Positions 24,957 to 33,034 of a DNA stretch of 64,000 nucleotides are shown here, in pieces. The DNA lies in the NCBI GenBank assembly GCA_052435735.1, contig JBQVNB010000003.1:62001-126000 (forward strand), given 5' to 3'. Each line of letters opens with the position of its first letter. Position 1 is the stretch's first letter. The notes beneath the pieces are model-generated. The model was not told the origin of the DNA. It made no database searches and worked only from the letters and a program-made list of their open reading frames with translations. The translations under genes were made by a program, and so were the position numbers. This stretch comes from Aliihoeflea sp052435735. Its GTDB lineage: Bacteria > Pseudomonadota > Alphaproteobacteria > Rhizobiales > Rhizobiaceae.

Positions 24957-25606
24957 TGCGGGTCGCTATCATCGATTACGGGTCGGGCAATCTGCGCTCG
25001 GCGACCAAGGCCTTCGAGCGCGCCGGGCGCGAGGGCGGCACGAATGCGCAGATCGAGCTGACGGACGATGCCGCGCGGGTGGCGAGCGCGGACCGCATCG
25101 TGCTGCCGGGTGTCGGCGCCTATGCCGATTGCCGGCGTGGGCTCGACGCCGTGCCGGGCATGGTCGAGGCGCTGACGGAGGCGGTCATCGCCAGGGGGCG
25201 GCCGTTTCTCGGCATCTGCGTCGGCATGCAGCTTCTTTCGACGCGCGGTTTGGAGAAGACGATCACGCAAGGCCTTGGCTGGATTCCCGGCGACGTGAAG
25301 GAAATGGAGCCGGTCGACCCCGCGCTGAAAATCCCGCAGATCGGCTGGAACACGATTCACGTGAAACAGGAACATCCGCTCTTTGCCGGCATCCCGACCG
25401 GCGAGCGCGGCCTGCACGCCTATTTCGTTCACTCCTACCAGCTTGCCGCAACCGACCCGGCGCAGGTGCTGGCGACGACCGACTATGGCGGCCCGGTGAC
25501 CGCCGTCGTCGGCCGCGACAACATCGCCGGCACGCAGTTCCATCCCGAAAAAAGCCAGGCGCTGGGCCTCGCTTTGATCGCAAATTTCCTGAGGTGGAAG
25601 CCATGA
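24953..25606 (+). CDS. hisH: Imidazole glycerol phosphate synthase, glutaminase subunit
   Basis: A 217-residue class I glutamine amidotransferase that passes ammonia to HisF. The start is IIDYGSGNLRSATKAF; the oxyanion strand is near LPGVGAYADC; the nucleophile is the cysteine in GICVGMQLL (near residue 84) and the catalytic histidine and glutamate are in GTQFHPEKSQ. ATG 24953 overlaps the preceding stop; ATG 24956 is an alternative. The codons for IHVKQ contain a parS-like site. Confidence 0.96.
   Translation: MMRVAIIDYGSGNLRSATKAFERAGREGGTNAQIELTDDAARVASADRIVLPGVGAYADCRRGLDAVPGMVEALTEAVIARGRPFLGICVGMQLLSTRGLEKTITQGLGWIPGDVKEMEPVDPALKIPQIGWNTIHVKQEHPLFAGIPTGERGLHAYFVHSYQLAATDPAQVLATTDYGGPVTAVVGRDNIAGTQFHPEKSQALGLALIANFLRWKP
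25353..25368. promoter_or_regulatory. parS: parS-like ParB binding site 4, inside hisH
   Basis: CGATTCACGTGAAACA matches the parS consensus at 14 of 16 positions. It lies 13 kb right of the candidate origin and 20 kb from parB, inside hisH. Confidence 0.75.
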
Positions 25607-26370
25607 TCCTCTTTCCCGCAATCGACCTGAAGGACGGCCAGTGCGTGCGGCTGAAGCTGGGCGAAATGGATTCGGCGACGGTGTACAATGCCGATCCGGC
25701 CGCGCAGGCGAAGGCGTTCGAGGATCAGGGGTTCGAATGGCTGCATGTCGTCGATTTGAACGGCGCGTTCGAGGGGCACTCGGTCAATGGTGCGTCGGTC
25801 GAATCGATTTTGAAGGCGACCAACAATCCGGTGCAGCTTGGCGGCGGCATCCGTACGCTGGCGCAGGTCGAGAGCTGGCTGGAGAAGGGGCTTGCTCGCG
25901 TCATTCTCGGGACCATCGCGGTGCGTGACCCCGAACTAGTGAAGGAAGCCTGCCGGCTCTTTCCCGGAAAGATCGCCGTCGGCATCGATGCCAAGGGCGG
26001 CAAGGTCGCGGTCGAGGGCTGGGCGGAAGCCTCGACCCTAGGCGTCGTGGAGCTGGCGCAAAAATTCGAGGGCGCCGGCGTTTCGGCGATCATCTACACC
26101 GATATCGACCGCGACGGCGTGCTGACCGGTATCAACTGGGAATCGACCATCGCGCTTGCCGATGCCGTCTCGATCCCGGTGATCGCCTCGGGCGGGCTCG
26201 CCTCGCTGGCCGACATCGTGCGGATGACGATGCCAGATGCGCAGAAGCTGGAAGGCGCGATTTCGGGCCGTGCGCTGTATGATGGTCGGATCGATCCCGC
26301 GGAGGCGCTGGCCATCCTGAAGGGCGAGAAGGCCGTTCCTCCCGCCTACTTCGAGGAGCCACGCTCGTGA
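25603..26370 (+). CDS. hisA: 1-(5-phosphoribosyl)-5-[(5-phosphoribosylamino)methylideneamino]imidazole-4-carboxamide isomerase
   Basis: A 255-residue TIM-barrel isomerase (ProFAR isomerase) of histidine synthesis. FPAIDLKDGQCVRL carries the catalytic aspartate near residue 8; VQLGGGIRTL and IYTDIDRDGVLTGIN are the two phosphate-site halves. It overlaps the hisH stop by four bases and hisF by four. Confidence 0.97.
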   Translation: MILFPAIDLKDGQCVRLKLGEMDSATVYNADPAAQAKAFEDQGFEWLHVVDLNGAFEGHSVNGASVESILKATNNPVQLGGGIRTLAQVESWLEKGLARVILGTIAVRDPELVKEACRLFPGKIAVGIDAKGGKVAVEGWAEASTLGVVELAQKFEGAGVSAIIYTDIDRDGVLTGINWESTIALADAVSIPVIASGGLASLADIVRMTMPDAQKLEGAISGRALYDGRIDPAEALAILKGEKAVPPAYFEEPRS

Positions 26371-27152
26371 CCCTCAAGGCCCGCGTCATTCCATGCCTCG
26401 ACGTCAAGGACGGCCGTGTCGTCAAGGGCGTCAACTTCGTCGATTTGATCGACGCCGGGGACCCGGTCGAAGCGGCAAAGGCGTATGATGCGGCAGGCGC
26501 CGATGAGCTCTGCTTCCTCGACATCACGGCTTCGTCCGACAATCGCGAGACGATCTTCGACATCGTGGCGCGCACGGCCGAGCAGTGCTTCATGCCGCTG
26601 ACGGTGGGCGGCGGGGTTCGACAGGTGGCTGACATCCGCAAGCTGCTGCTTGCCGGCGCCGACAAGGTTTCGATCAACACCGCCGCCGTGAAGAACCCGG
26701 ACTTCGTCGCCGAAGCCGCCGACAAGTTCGGCAATCAGTGCATCGTCGTCGCGATCGACGCCAAGAAGGTTTCGGGCGCAGGCGAGGCGGATCGCTGGGA
26801 GATTTTCACCCATGGCGGGCGTGAGAAGACCGGCATCGACGCGGTCGAATTTGCGCGGAAGATGGTCGATCTCGGCGCGGGCGAACTGCTTTTGACCTCG
26901 ATGGACCGCGACGGCACCAAGATCGGCTACGACTTGGCGCTCACCCGCACCATCGCGGACGCGGTGCGCGCGCCGGTGATCGCATCCGGCGGCGTGGGCA
27001 ATCTCGACCATCTGGTCGAGGGCGTGCGCGACGGGCATGCGACGGCGGTGCTCGCCGCCTCCATCTTCCACTTTGGTACCTATACGATTGCGCAGGCCAA
27101 GGCGCATATGGCACAAGCTGGATTGCCCATGCGGCTCGATCCTGCTGCGTGA
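26367..27152 (+). CDS. hisF: Imidazole glycerol phosphate synthase, cyclase subunit
   Basis: A 261-residue TIM-barrel cyclase that, with HisH, makes IGP and AICAR. VIPCLDVKDGRVVKGVNF carries the catalytic aspartate near residue 11, with LTVGGGVRQVADI and LLLTSMDRDGTKIGYD further on. The start is GTG within the hisA stop (GTGA). Confidence 0.97.
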   Translation: MTLKARVIPCLDVKDGRVVKGVNFVDLIDAGDPVEAAKAYDAAGADELCFLDITASSDNRETIFDIVARTAEQCFMPLTVGGGVRQVADIRKLLLAGADKVSINTAAVKNPDFVAEAADKFGNQCIVVAIDAKKVSGAGEADRWEIFTHGGREKTGIDAVEFARKMVDLGAGELLLTSMDRDGTKIGYDLALTRTIADAVRAPVIASGGVGNLDHLVEGVRDGHATAVLAASIFHFGTYTIAQAKAHMAQAGLPMRLDPAA

Positions 27153-27167
27153 GCTTCGGAGGGTAGC

Positions 27168-27488
27168 ATGGCGGATTTCACGCTCGCCGATCTCGAGCGC
27201 ATCGTTTCCGAGCGTGGACGTTCGGGCGCTGACGATTCCTGGACGGCGAAGCTGTTCGCCAAGGGGCCGGAGCGGGCCGCCAAGAAGATGGGCGAGGAAG
27301 CAGTCGAGGCCGTGATCGCCGCCGTCAAGGGCGACCGCGGCGAACTCGTTTCCGAAACCGCCGACCTGCTCTATCATCTGACCGTGGTGCTGGCGCTCGC
27401 CGACATCCCGCTTGCCGATGTGATGGCCGAGCTGGAGCGGCGCACCGGCCAGTCGGGCCTTGCCGAGAAGGCGTCGCGACCGCAATGA
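27168..27488 (+). CDS. hisE: Phosphoribosyl-ATP pyrophosphatase
   Basis: A 106-residue all-alpha NTP pyrophosphohydrolase, second step of histidine synthesis. The MazG-like motif KKMGEEAVEAVIAAVKGD near residues 43-60 and SETADLLYHLTVVLA provide the magnesium-binding acids. It is a separate gene from hisI, which is not in the window. Followed by coaA with a four-base overlap. Confidence 0.96.
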   Translation: MADFTLADLERIVSERGRSGADDSWTAKLFAKGPERAAKKMGEEAVEAVIAAVKGDRGELVSETADLLYHLTVVLALADIPLADVMAELERRTGQSGLAEKASRPQ

Positions 27489-28486
27489 GCGCGCGCAAGC
27501 GACCACGCAAGGAAAAGGCGGGCGGCATGGACCAGCTCACGCCGGACCAGTTCTATTCGCCCTATCGCCGCTTCTCTGCCGAGGAATGGGCCGGATTTCG
27601 CGCCGACACGCCGCTGACGCTTTCGGAGGACGAAATCCGTCGCCTGCGCTCGATGGGCGATCCGATCGACCTCGAGGAAACGCGGCGCATCTATCTGTCG
27701 ATGTCGCGGCTCCTGTCGGCCCATGTCGAGGCGAGCCAGCTTCTCTTTCGCCAGCGGCAGATATTCTTCCGGTCCGAAGCGGCGACAAAGACGCCTTTCA
27801 TCATCGGCATCGCGGGTTCGGTCGCGGTCGGCAAGTCGACGACGGCGCGCGTCCTGAAGGAGCTCTTGCAGCGCTGGCCGTCGAGCCCGAAGGTCGACCT
27901 GGTGACGACCGACGGCTTCCTGCAGCCCAATGCCGAGCTGCGTCGCCAGAACCTGATGGAGCGCAAAGGCTTTCCCGAAAGCTACGACGTCGGCGCGCTG
28001 TTGCGCTTTCTCTCTGGCATCAAGTCCGGCGCCCGCAACATGCGCGCGCCGCTCTATTCGCACTTCACCTATGACGTGCTGCCCGGCGAGTTCGTCACCA
28101 TCGACCAGCCGGACATCCTGATTTTCGAGGGCATCAACGTCCTCCAGACGCGCGACCTGCCGAAGGACGGCAAGGTGGTGCCGTTCGTCTCGGACTTCTT
28201 CGATTTCTCGATCTATGTCGATGCCGAGGAAAGCCAGATCCGGCAATGGTACGTCGAACGCTTCATGCGCCTGCGCGAGACGGCCTTCCGCAACCCCGAC
28301 GCGTTCTTCCATAAGTATTCGCAGCTTTCCGAAACCGCCGCGCTGGCGATCGCGGAAGGTCTCTGGACCAACATCAATTTGAAGAACCTGACCGAGAACA
28401 TCTTGCCGACGCGCCCGCGGGCGGATCTGATCCTGCGCAAGGGCGGCGACCATCTGGTCGAGGAAGTGGCGCTGCGCCGGTTGTGA
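27485..28486 (+). CDS. coaA: Pantothenate kinase, type I
   Basis: A 333-residue prokaryotic type I pantothenate kinase, the first step of coenzyme A synthesis. The Walker A motif GIAGSVAVGKSTTARVLKELL lies near residues 104-124, with TTDGFLQPNAEL and a long middle region typical of CoaA. The first codons (SARKRPRKEKAGG) are basic and unusual; an internal ATG at 27527 (MDQLTPDQFYSPYRRF) gives a length closer to E. coli CoaA and may be the true start. Confidence 0.94.
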   Translation: MSARKRPRKEKAGGMDQLTPDQFYSPYRRFSAEEWAGFRADTPLTLSEDEIRRLRSMGDPIDLEETRRIYLSMSRLLSAHVEASQLLFRQRQIFFRSEAATKTPFIIGIAGSVAVGKSTTARVLKELLQRWPSSPKVDLVTTDGFLQPNAELRRQNLMERKGFPESYDVGALLRFLSGIKSGARNMRAPLYSHFTYDVLPGEFVTIDQPDILIFEGINVLQTRDLPKDGKVVPFVSDFFDFSIYVDAEESQIRQWYVERFMRLRETAFRNPDAFFHKYSQLSETAALAIAEGLWTNINLKNLTENILPTRPRADLILRKGGDHLVEEVALRRL

Positions 28487-28501
28487 CGGCCGCGCCGTGC
28501 G

Positions 28502-28526
28502 CCCTTCTCCCCTTGTGGGAGAAGGG
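28502..28526. repeat. Palindromic intergenic element between coaA and alkB
   Basis: CCCTTCTCCC (28502-28511) and GGGAGAAGGG (28517-28526) form a perfect 10-base-pair stem with a CTTGT loop, in the 46-base gap between convergent coaA and alkB. The word resembles a short repeat that I recall as frequent in intergenic DNA of Hyphomicrobiales. There is no T tract, so it may be a repeat rather than a Rho-independent terminator, though it could stop RNA from both sides. Confidence 0.6.
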
Positions 28527-28532
28527 AAGGCG

Positions 28533-29153
28533 TCAGCGTCCCGTCACCCGCCGTAGCGTCAGATTGATCCGCCCGCCATTCTTCAGGAGCGTCGAGGTGC
28601 CGGGATAGATGCGGTCGACGCCGTGGAAAGCGAGACGACTCTCGCCGCCAAGGATCACGACGTCGCCGGAGGATAGGCGCAGCGAACGGGTCGGATCGGA
28701 GCGCTGCGTGCCGCCGATGCGAAACAGGCACTCGTCGCCGAGCGAGACGGAAACGACCGGCGCGCCAAATTCCTCCTCATCCTTGTCCTGGTGTAGGCCC
28801 ATTTTCGCCGATGCGTCGTAGAAGTTGACGAGGCATGCCTGGGGCGCCTTGTCGACGCGGGCCTCGTTTGTCCAGAGTTCCAGAAGCAAGGACGGGATCG
28901 GCGGCCACGTCGTGCCGGTCTCGGGGTGCGTCGGTTGGTAGCGGTAGCCGCGTTCCTTGTCGGTGACCCAGCCGAGATCGCCGCAATTCGTCATCCGAAC
29001 GCTCATCTCCTTGCCAGTGCGGGGCATGCGCGGGACGTAGAGTGGCGCGGCCGCGACGACGGCACGGATTTCGGCGACGAGCGCTTCCTGTGCGTTGCGA
29101 TCGAAATAGCCCGGGAGGTGCCGGAAGCCGGTCGGAAGGACGAAACCTGCCAT
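28533..29153 (-). CDS. alkB: DNA oxidative demethylase AlkB
   Basis: A 206-residue Fe(II)/2-oxoglutarate dioxygenase that repairs 1-methyladenine and 3-methylcytosine. The metal triad is seen in GLHQDKDE (His and Asp near residues 124-126) and FHGVDRIYPGTS (second His). The C-terminal RINLTLRR carries the 2-oxoglutarate arginine. The start shares one base with the arfB stop, so the genes are probably coupled. Confidence 0.93.
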   Translation of the reverse strand: MAGFVLPTGFRHLPGYFDRNAQEALVAEIRAVVAAAPLYVPRMPRTGKEMSVRMTNCGDLGWVTDKERGYRYQPTHPETGTTWPPIPSLLLELWTNEARVDKAPQACLVNFYDASAKMGLHQDKDEEEFGAPVVSVSLGDECLFRIGGTQRSDPTRSLRLSSGDVVILGGESRLAFHGVDRIYPGTSTLLKNGGRINLTLRRVTGR

Positions 29154-29590
29154 CAGTCGAAGCCGACCTTGCCGCGGTTCTTTTTGATGGTCGAGCGGCC
29201 TGACTTGGCCTTCAGGCGGCGCTCAACCGAGCCTTTCGTCGGCTTCGTTTTCCTGCGCGGCTTGGGTGGCGGTTCGGCGGCCTTTGCGATCAGTTCGGCC
29301 AGGCGCTCGCGGGCGTCGTCGCGGTTCTGCTCCTGCGTGCGGAAGCGGCCAGCCTCGATGACGATGACGCCGTCCTTGGTGGCGCGCTGGCCGGCGAGCT
29401 TGATGGTGCGCTCGCGCACGCGTTCGGAAAGGGCGGGCGAATTGGCGGCATCGAAGCGAAGCTGGACGGCGGTCGCGACCTTGTTGACGTTCTGGCCGCC
29501 GGGCCCGGAGGATCGGATGAACTGCTCGTCGAGCTCGCTTTCGGCGATCTCGATGTTCGGCGCAATGGAAAGGCCGTCGCGTGCGGTCAT
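29153..29590 (-). CDS. arfB: Alternative ribosome-rescue factor ArfB (peptidyl-tRNA hydrolase)
   Basis: A 145-residue release-factor-like protein. The GGQ motif is in RSSGPGGQNVNKVATAVQLR near residues 26-45. The C-terminal 40 residues are a strongly basic, lysine/arginine rich tail that in ArfB/YaeJ enters the mRNA channel of stalled ribosomes. No stop-codon recognition domain is present, which separates it from RF1 and RF2. ATG at 29588-29590 gives the normal length; the open upstream frame is not family sequence. It overlaps the nitroreductase stop by four bases. Confidence 0.95.
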   Translation of the reverse strand: MTARDGLSIAPNIEIAESELDEQFIRSSGPGGQNVNKVATAVQLRFDAANSPALSERVRERTIKLAGQRATKDGVIVIEAGRFRTQEQNRDDARERLAELIAKAAEPPPKPRRKTKPTKGSVERRLKAKSGRSTIKKNRGKVGFD

Positions 29591-30255
29591 GTCTTCCAGA
29601 CGATGATGTCGTTGGCCGGCTTCTTGGTGATGTCGGGCACGAGCGCGCCGTCTGCCGGATAGCCGGCGACGAGCAGGATCAGCGCCTTTTCGTGCTCGGG
29701 CCGGCCGCAGATCTCGTTGAGGAAGCCCATCGGCGAGGGCGTGTGGGTGAGCGTCGCCAGTCCGGCATTGTGGAGTGCGGCGATGAGGAAGCCAGTGGCG
29801 ATGCCGACCGATTCGGGCACGTAATAGTGCTTCACGCGCTTGCCCTCGGCGGTGACGCCGTAGCGCTGCGCGAAGATCGCGATCAGCCATGGCGCGGTTT
29901 CGAGGAAGGGCTTGTTTGCGTCGGTGCCGATCGGGGCGAGCGCATCCAGCCATTCCTCGGAGGCGCGGCCGGAATAGAACTCGCGTTCTTCCTTTTCCGC
30001 CGCCGCGCGGATCGCCGTCTTCGCGGCCGGATCGCCGATGCACACGAAGGTCCAGGGCTGCTGGTTGGCGCCGGACGGCGCGCCGCCGGCGGTCATGATG
30101 CAGGTCTCGATCAATTCGCGCGGAACCGGTCGCGCGGAGAAGTCGCGCACGGTGCGGCGCGCTTTCATCAGTGCCCTGAAATCCTGCGCACGGGCCATCA
30201 TCTCGGCTTCGTCGCGCTGGGTGAACTCGAGCGGTCTGTGCGGCGTGTGCTTCAT
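29587..30255 (-). CDS. Nitroreductase family protein
   Basis: A 222-residue FMN-dependent nitroreductase-fold protein. FMN-binding features are RRTVRDFSARPVP near residues 33-45 (RxSxR region) and GGAPSGANQQPWTF near 57-70. VPESVGIATGFLIAALHNAGLATLTHTPSPM forms the dimer/FMN core. Subfamily looks closer to BluB/iodotyrosine-deiodinase-like members than to NfsA, but the substrate is open. First gene of a leftward set with arfB and alkB. Confidence 0.9.
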   Translation of the reverse strand: MKHTPHRPLEFTQRDEAEMMARAQDFRALMKARRTVRDFSARPVPRELIETCIMTAGGAPSGANQQPWTFVCIGDPAAKTAIRAAAEKEEREFYSGRASEEWLDALAPIGTDANKPFLETAPWLIAIFAQRYGVTAEGKRVKHYYVPESVGIATGFLIAALHNAGLATLTHTPSPMGFLNEICGRPEHEKALILLVAGYPADGALVPDITKKPANDIIVWKT

Positions 30256-30304
30256 GAAACTCCTCCCTGGCATAGGAGATTTGCACCGGCACCGGCCAAA
30301 AGAA

Positions 30305-30328
30305 AAGGCCCGGTCGATGCCGGGCCTT
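30305..30328 (-). terminator. Intrinsic terminator of pckA
   Basis: AAGGCCCGG (30305-30313) and CCGGGCCTT (30320-30328) form a 9-base-pair stem with a 6-base loop. On the - strand it is followed by TTTCTTTTGG, so it is well placed to end pckA transcription, 18 bases after the stop codon and before the nitroreductase start. Confidence 0.85.
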
Positions 30329-30346
30329 CTGCTGGATGCCGAATGG

Positions 30347-31957
30347 CTATTCGGCCGCTTCCTGGTAGCGCGGCGCGGCGTCCCTGACGGTCGCGTCGAC
30401 ATGCTCCTCGAACTTGGTGAAGTTGTCGGTGAACATGCTCGCGAGCTTTTCGGCCTGGCGGTCATAGGCCGCCTTGTCGGCCCAGGTGGACCGCGGGTCG
30501 AGGATCGAGGAATCGACGCCGTCGACCGCAACGGGAACCGAAAAGCCGAAATTCGCATCGGTGCGGAATTCGCCGTCGCGCAGCGAACCGTCGAGCGCGG
30601 CGGCGAGCAGCGCGCGGGTCGCCTTGATCGGCATGCGCCGGCCGACGCCATGGGCGCCGCCGGTCCAGCCGGTGTTGACCAGCCAGCAATCGACGTCGTG
30701 GCGGGCGATCAGGTCTTTCAAGAGGTTGCCGTATTCCGACGGATGGCGCGGCATGAACGGGGCGCCGAAGCAGGTCGAGAAGGTCGCTTCCGGCTCGGTG
30801 ACGCCCTTTTCCGTGCCGGCGACCTTGGCGGTGTAGCCGGAGAGGAAGTGGTACATGGCCTGCGCCGGCGTCAGCCTGGCGATGGGCGGCATGACGCCGA
30901 ACGCGTCGGCCGTCAGCATGATGATGTTCTTCGGATGTGGTGCGACGCCGGTTTCGCTCGCATTCGGGATGAAATCGAGCGGGTAGGCGCAGCGCGTGTT
31001 CTCGGTCAGCGAGCCGTCGTCGAAATCGGGCACGCGCTCCTCGTCGAGGATGACGTTTTCGAGAACGGTGCCGAAGCGGCGCGTCGTCGCGAAGATTTCC
31101 GGCTCGGCCTCGGCCGACAGCTTGATCGTCTTGGCGTAGCAGCCGCCTTCGAAGTTGAAGATGCCGTCCTCGCCCCAGCCATGCTCGTCGTCGCCGATGA
31201 GCGTGCGGGTCGGGTCGGCCGAAAGCGTGGTCTTGCCGGTGCCCGAGAGACCGAAGAAGACGGCCGAATCGCCGTCGCGCCCGACATTGGCAGAGCAGTG
31301 CATCGGCATGACGGACTTTTCCGGCAGGAGATAGTTGAGCGCGGTGAAGACCGACTTCTTCATCTCGCCCGCATAGGAGGTGCCGCCGATGAGAACGATC
31401 ATGCGCGAGAAATCGACCGCGATCACGGTCTCGGTGCGCGATCCGTGGCGCTCGGGATCGGCGCGGAAGGAGGGCAGGTCGATGATCGTCAGTTTCGGCA
31501 CGAAGCCGGCAAGGTCGGCTGCCTCCGGGCGGATCAGAAGGTTGCGGATGAAGAGCGAGTGCCAGGCATATTCGGTGACGACGCGCGTCGGCAGGCTGTG
31601 CGACGCGTCCGCGCCGCCGATCAGGTCCTGAACGAAAAGGTCCTTGCCTTTGGCGTGCTCGAGGAAGTCGGCATGGAGGCGGTCGAACGCCTCGCGTGAC
31701 ATCTTCTTGTTGTTGTCCCACCAGATGCGCGAATTCGTCATCTCGTCGGCGACGATGAACTTGTCCTTGGGCGAACGGCCGGTGTGCTGGCCAGTGCGGG
31801 CGACGAGCGCGCCGTGGGCGGTCAGTTCCGCCTCGCCGCGCCGCAGCGATTCCTCGTAAAGCTCGGCGGCGCCGAGATTGTAATGGACCTTGCCGAGGTC
31901 TTTCAGACCGCTGGCATCGATCCCGCAGGCGGGATTGCGCTTACCGATTTCCGTCAT
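30347..31957 (-). CDS. pckA: Phosphoenolpyruvate carboxykinase (ATP)
   Basis: A 536-residue ATP-dependent carboxykinase making phosphoenolpyruvate from oxaloacetate, the first step in gluconeogenesis. P-loop GLSGTGKTTLS, metal motif IGDDEHGWGEDGIFNFEGGCYAKTI and GRSPKDKFIV are all present. ATG 31957 gives MTEIGKRNPACGID with GGTGGAG upstream and the usual 536-residue length of rhizobial PckA. A TTG four codons earlier is possible. Divergent from chvI, as in other rhizobia. Confidence 0.97.
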   Translation of the reverse strand: MTEIGKRNPACGIDASGLKDLGKVHYNLGAAELYEESLRRGEAELTAHGALVARTGQHTGRSPKDKFIVADEMTNSRIWWDNNKKMSREAFDRLHADFLEHAKGKDLFVQDLIGGADASHSLPTRVVTEYAWHSLFIRNLLIRPEAADLAGFVPKLTIIDLPSFRADPERHGSRTETVIAVDFSRMIVLIGGTSYAGEMKKSVFTALNYLLPEKSVMPMHCSANVGRDGDSAVFFGLSGTGKTTLSADPTRTLIGDDEHGWGEDGIFNFEGGCYAKTIKLSAEAEPEIFATTRRFGTVLENVILDEERVPDFDDGSLTENTRCAYPLDFIPNASETGVAPHPKNIIMLTADAFGVMPPIARLTPAQAMYHFLSGYTAKVAGTEKGVTEPEATFSTCFGAPFMPRHPSEYGNLLKDLIARHDVDCWLVNTGWTGGAHGVGRRMPIKATRALLAAALDGSLRDGEFRTDANFGFSVPVAVDGVDSSILDPRSTWADKAAYDRQAEKLASMFTDNFTKFEEHVDATVRDAAPRYQEAAE

Positions 31958-32303
31958 CTGCTCCACCAAGAAAACCGCACCGACATAAAGCGAGGCCCTG
32001 CATGGTCGCCGCCGAAAACGGCAACTTCAAGCAGGGCTGAATGGTCCAGAAACAGAAAAACCTAGCGATATCAAATCATTAATCGATTTAAAACTTCAGC
32101 TCTAACGTTTAATCGGTTATATCTTCTTTAATCGAAGCGCGGCGTCGCCATATGCCGTGCAGCTGGCCGCGGGCACAGTCCGATCTGCGGCTGTGACACG
32201 GCATGAAATCTGTGCCACATTTTGTACCAGATTTGTCCCGCAAGAGACGGCCCGCGTTTCTTTTGAGAGCAAGGGACAGCCGCCTATGAAGGAGCCGCTT
32301 GAG
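31958..32303. promoter_or_regulatory. pckA/chvI divergent control region with three TTAATCG sites
   Basis: The 346-base gap contains an A/T-rich stretch at 32060-32135. TTAATCG occurs at 32079, 32109 and 32128. The first copy is part of TTAATCGATTTA, a near-perfect palindrome with core AATCGATT; the second is TTTAATCGGTTA. In Sinorhizobium pckA is known to be controlled by the LacI-family regulator PckR, and a TTAATCGATTAA-like palindrome would suit such a protein. Assignment to PckR here is inference. The sites are over 120 bases from pckA and about 170 from chvI; I see no gene in the interval. Confidence 0.5.
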
Positions 32304-33005
32304 ATGGCAACGATCGCGCTTGTCGATGACGACCGCAACATTCTCACGTCGGTCTCGATCGCGCTCGAATCCGAGGGCTATCGTGTCGAGACCTACACCG
32401 ATGGTGCGTCCGCGCTCGAGGGCCTCGGCGCCCGTCCGCCGAATCTCGCGATCCTCGATATCAAGATGCCGCGCATGGACGGAATGGAGCTCCTGCGCCG
32501 GCTGCGCCAGAAGACCGATCTCCCGGTGATCTTCCTGACGTCGAAGGACGACGAGATCGACGAACTCTTCGGCCTGAAGATGGGCGCCGACGACTTCATC
32601 CGGAAGCCGTTCTCGCAGCGTCTTCTGGTCGAGCGTGTCCGCGCCGTCCTGCGCCGGGCGAGTGCCCGCGAGCCGGGCGCCAAGCCGACCACCCAGCAGG
32701 CCCGCTCGCTGGAGCGCGGCCAGCTCGTCATGGACCAGGAGCGCCACACCTGCACCTGGAAGGGCGAGCCGGTGACGCTGACGGTGACCGAATTCCTGAT
32801 CCTGCATTCGCTGGCGCAGCGGCCCGGCGTGGTCAAAAGCCGTGACGCGCTGATGGATTCGGCCTATGACGAGCAGGTCTATGTCGACGACCGCACCATC
32901 GACAGCCACATCAAGCGGCTGCGCAAGAAGTTCAAGTCGGTGGACGACAGTTTCGACATGATCGAAACGCTCTATGGCGTCGGCTACCGCTTCCGCGAGG
33001 CCTGA
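32304..33005 (+). CDS. chvI: Response regulator ChvI
   Basis: A 233-residue OmpR-type response regulator. The receiver domain has the acidic pair in ALVDDDRN, the phosphoacceptor aspartate in LAILDIKMPRMDG and the lysine in DDFIRKPFSQ. The winged-helix DNA-binding domain follows from residue 135. The frame is open upstream, but ATG 32304 gives MATIALVDDDRN, the family start, with AAGGAG 10 bases upstream; ATG 32286 is less likely. ChvG-ChvI senses acidity and envelope conditions in rhizobia, and is essential for symbiosis or virulence in several. Confidence 0.95.
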   Translation: MATIALVDDDRNILTSVSIALESEGYRVETYTDGASALEGLGARPPNLAILDIKMPRMDGMELLRRLRQKTDLPVIFLTSKDDEIDELFGLKMGADDFIRKPFSQRLLVERVRAVLRRASAREPGAKPTTQQARSLERGQLVMDQERHTCTWKGEPVTLTVTEFLILHSLAQRPGVVKSRDALMDSAYDEQVYVDDRTIDSHIKRLRKKFKSVDDSFDMIETLYGVGYRFREA

Positions 33006-33034
33006 GCCGCAGGGACCGGAGTACCGGATGTTGA

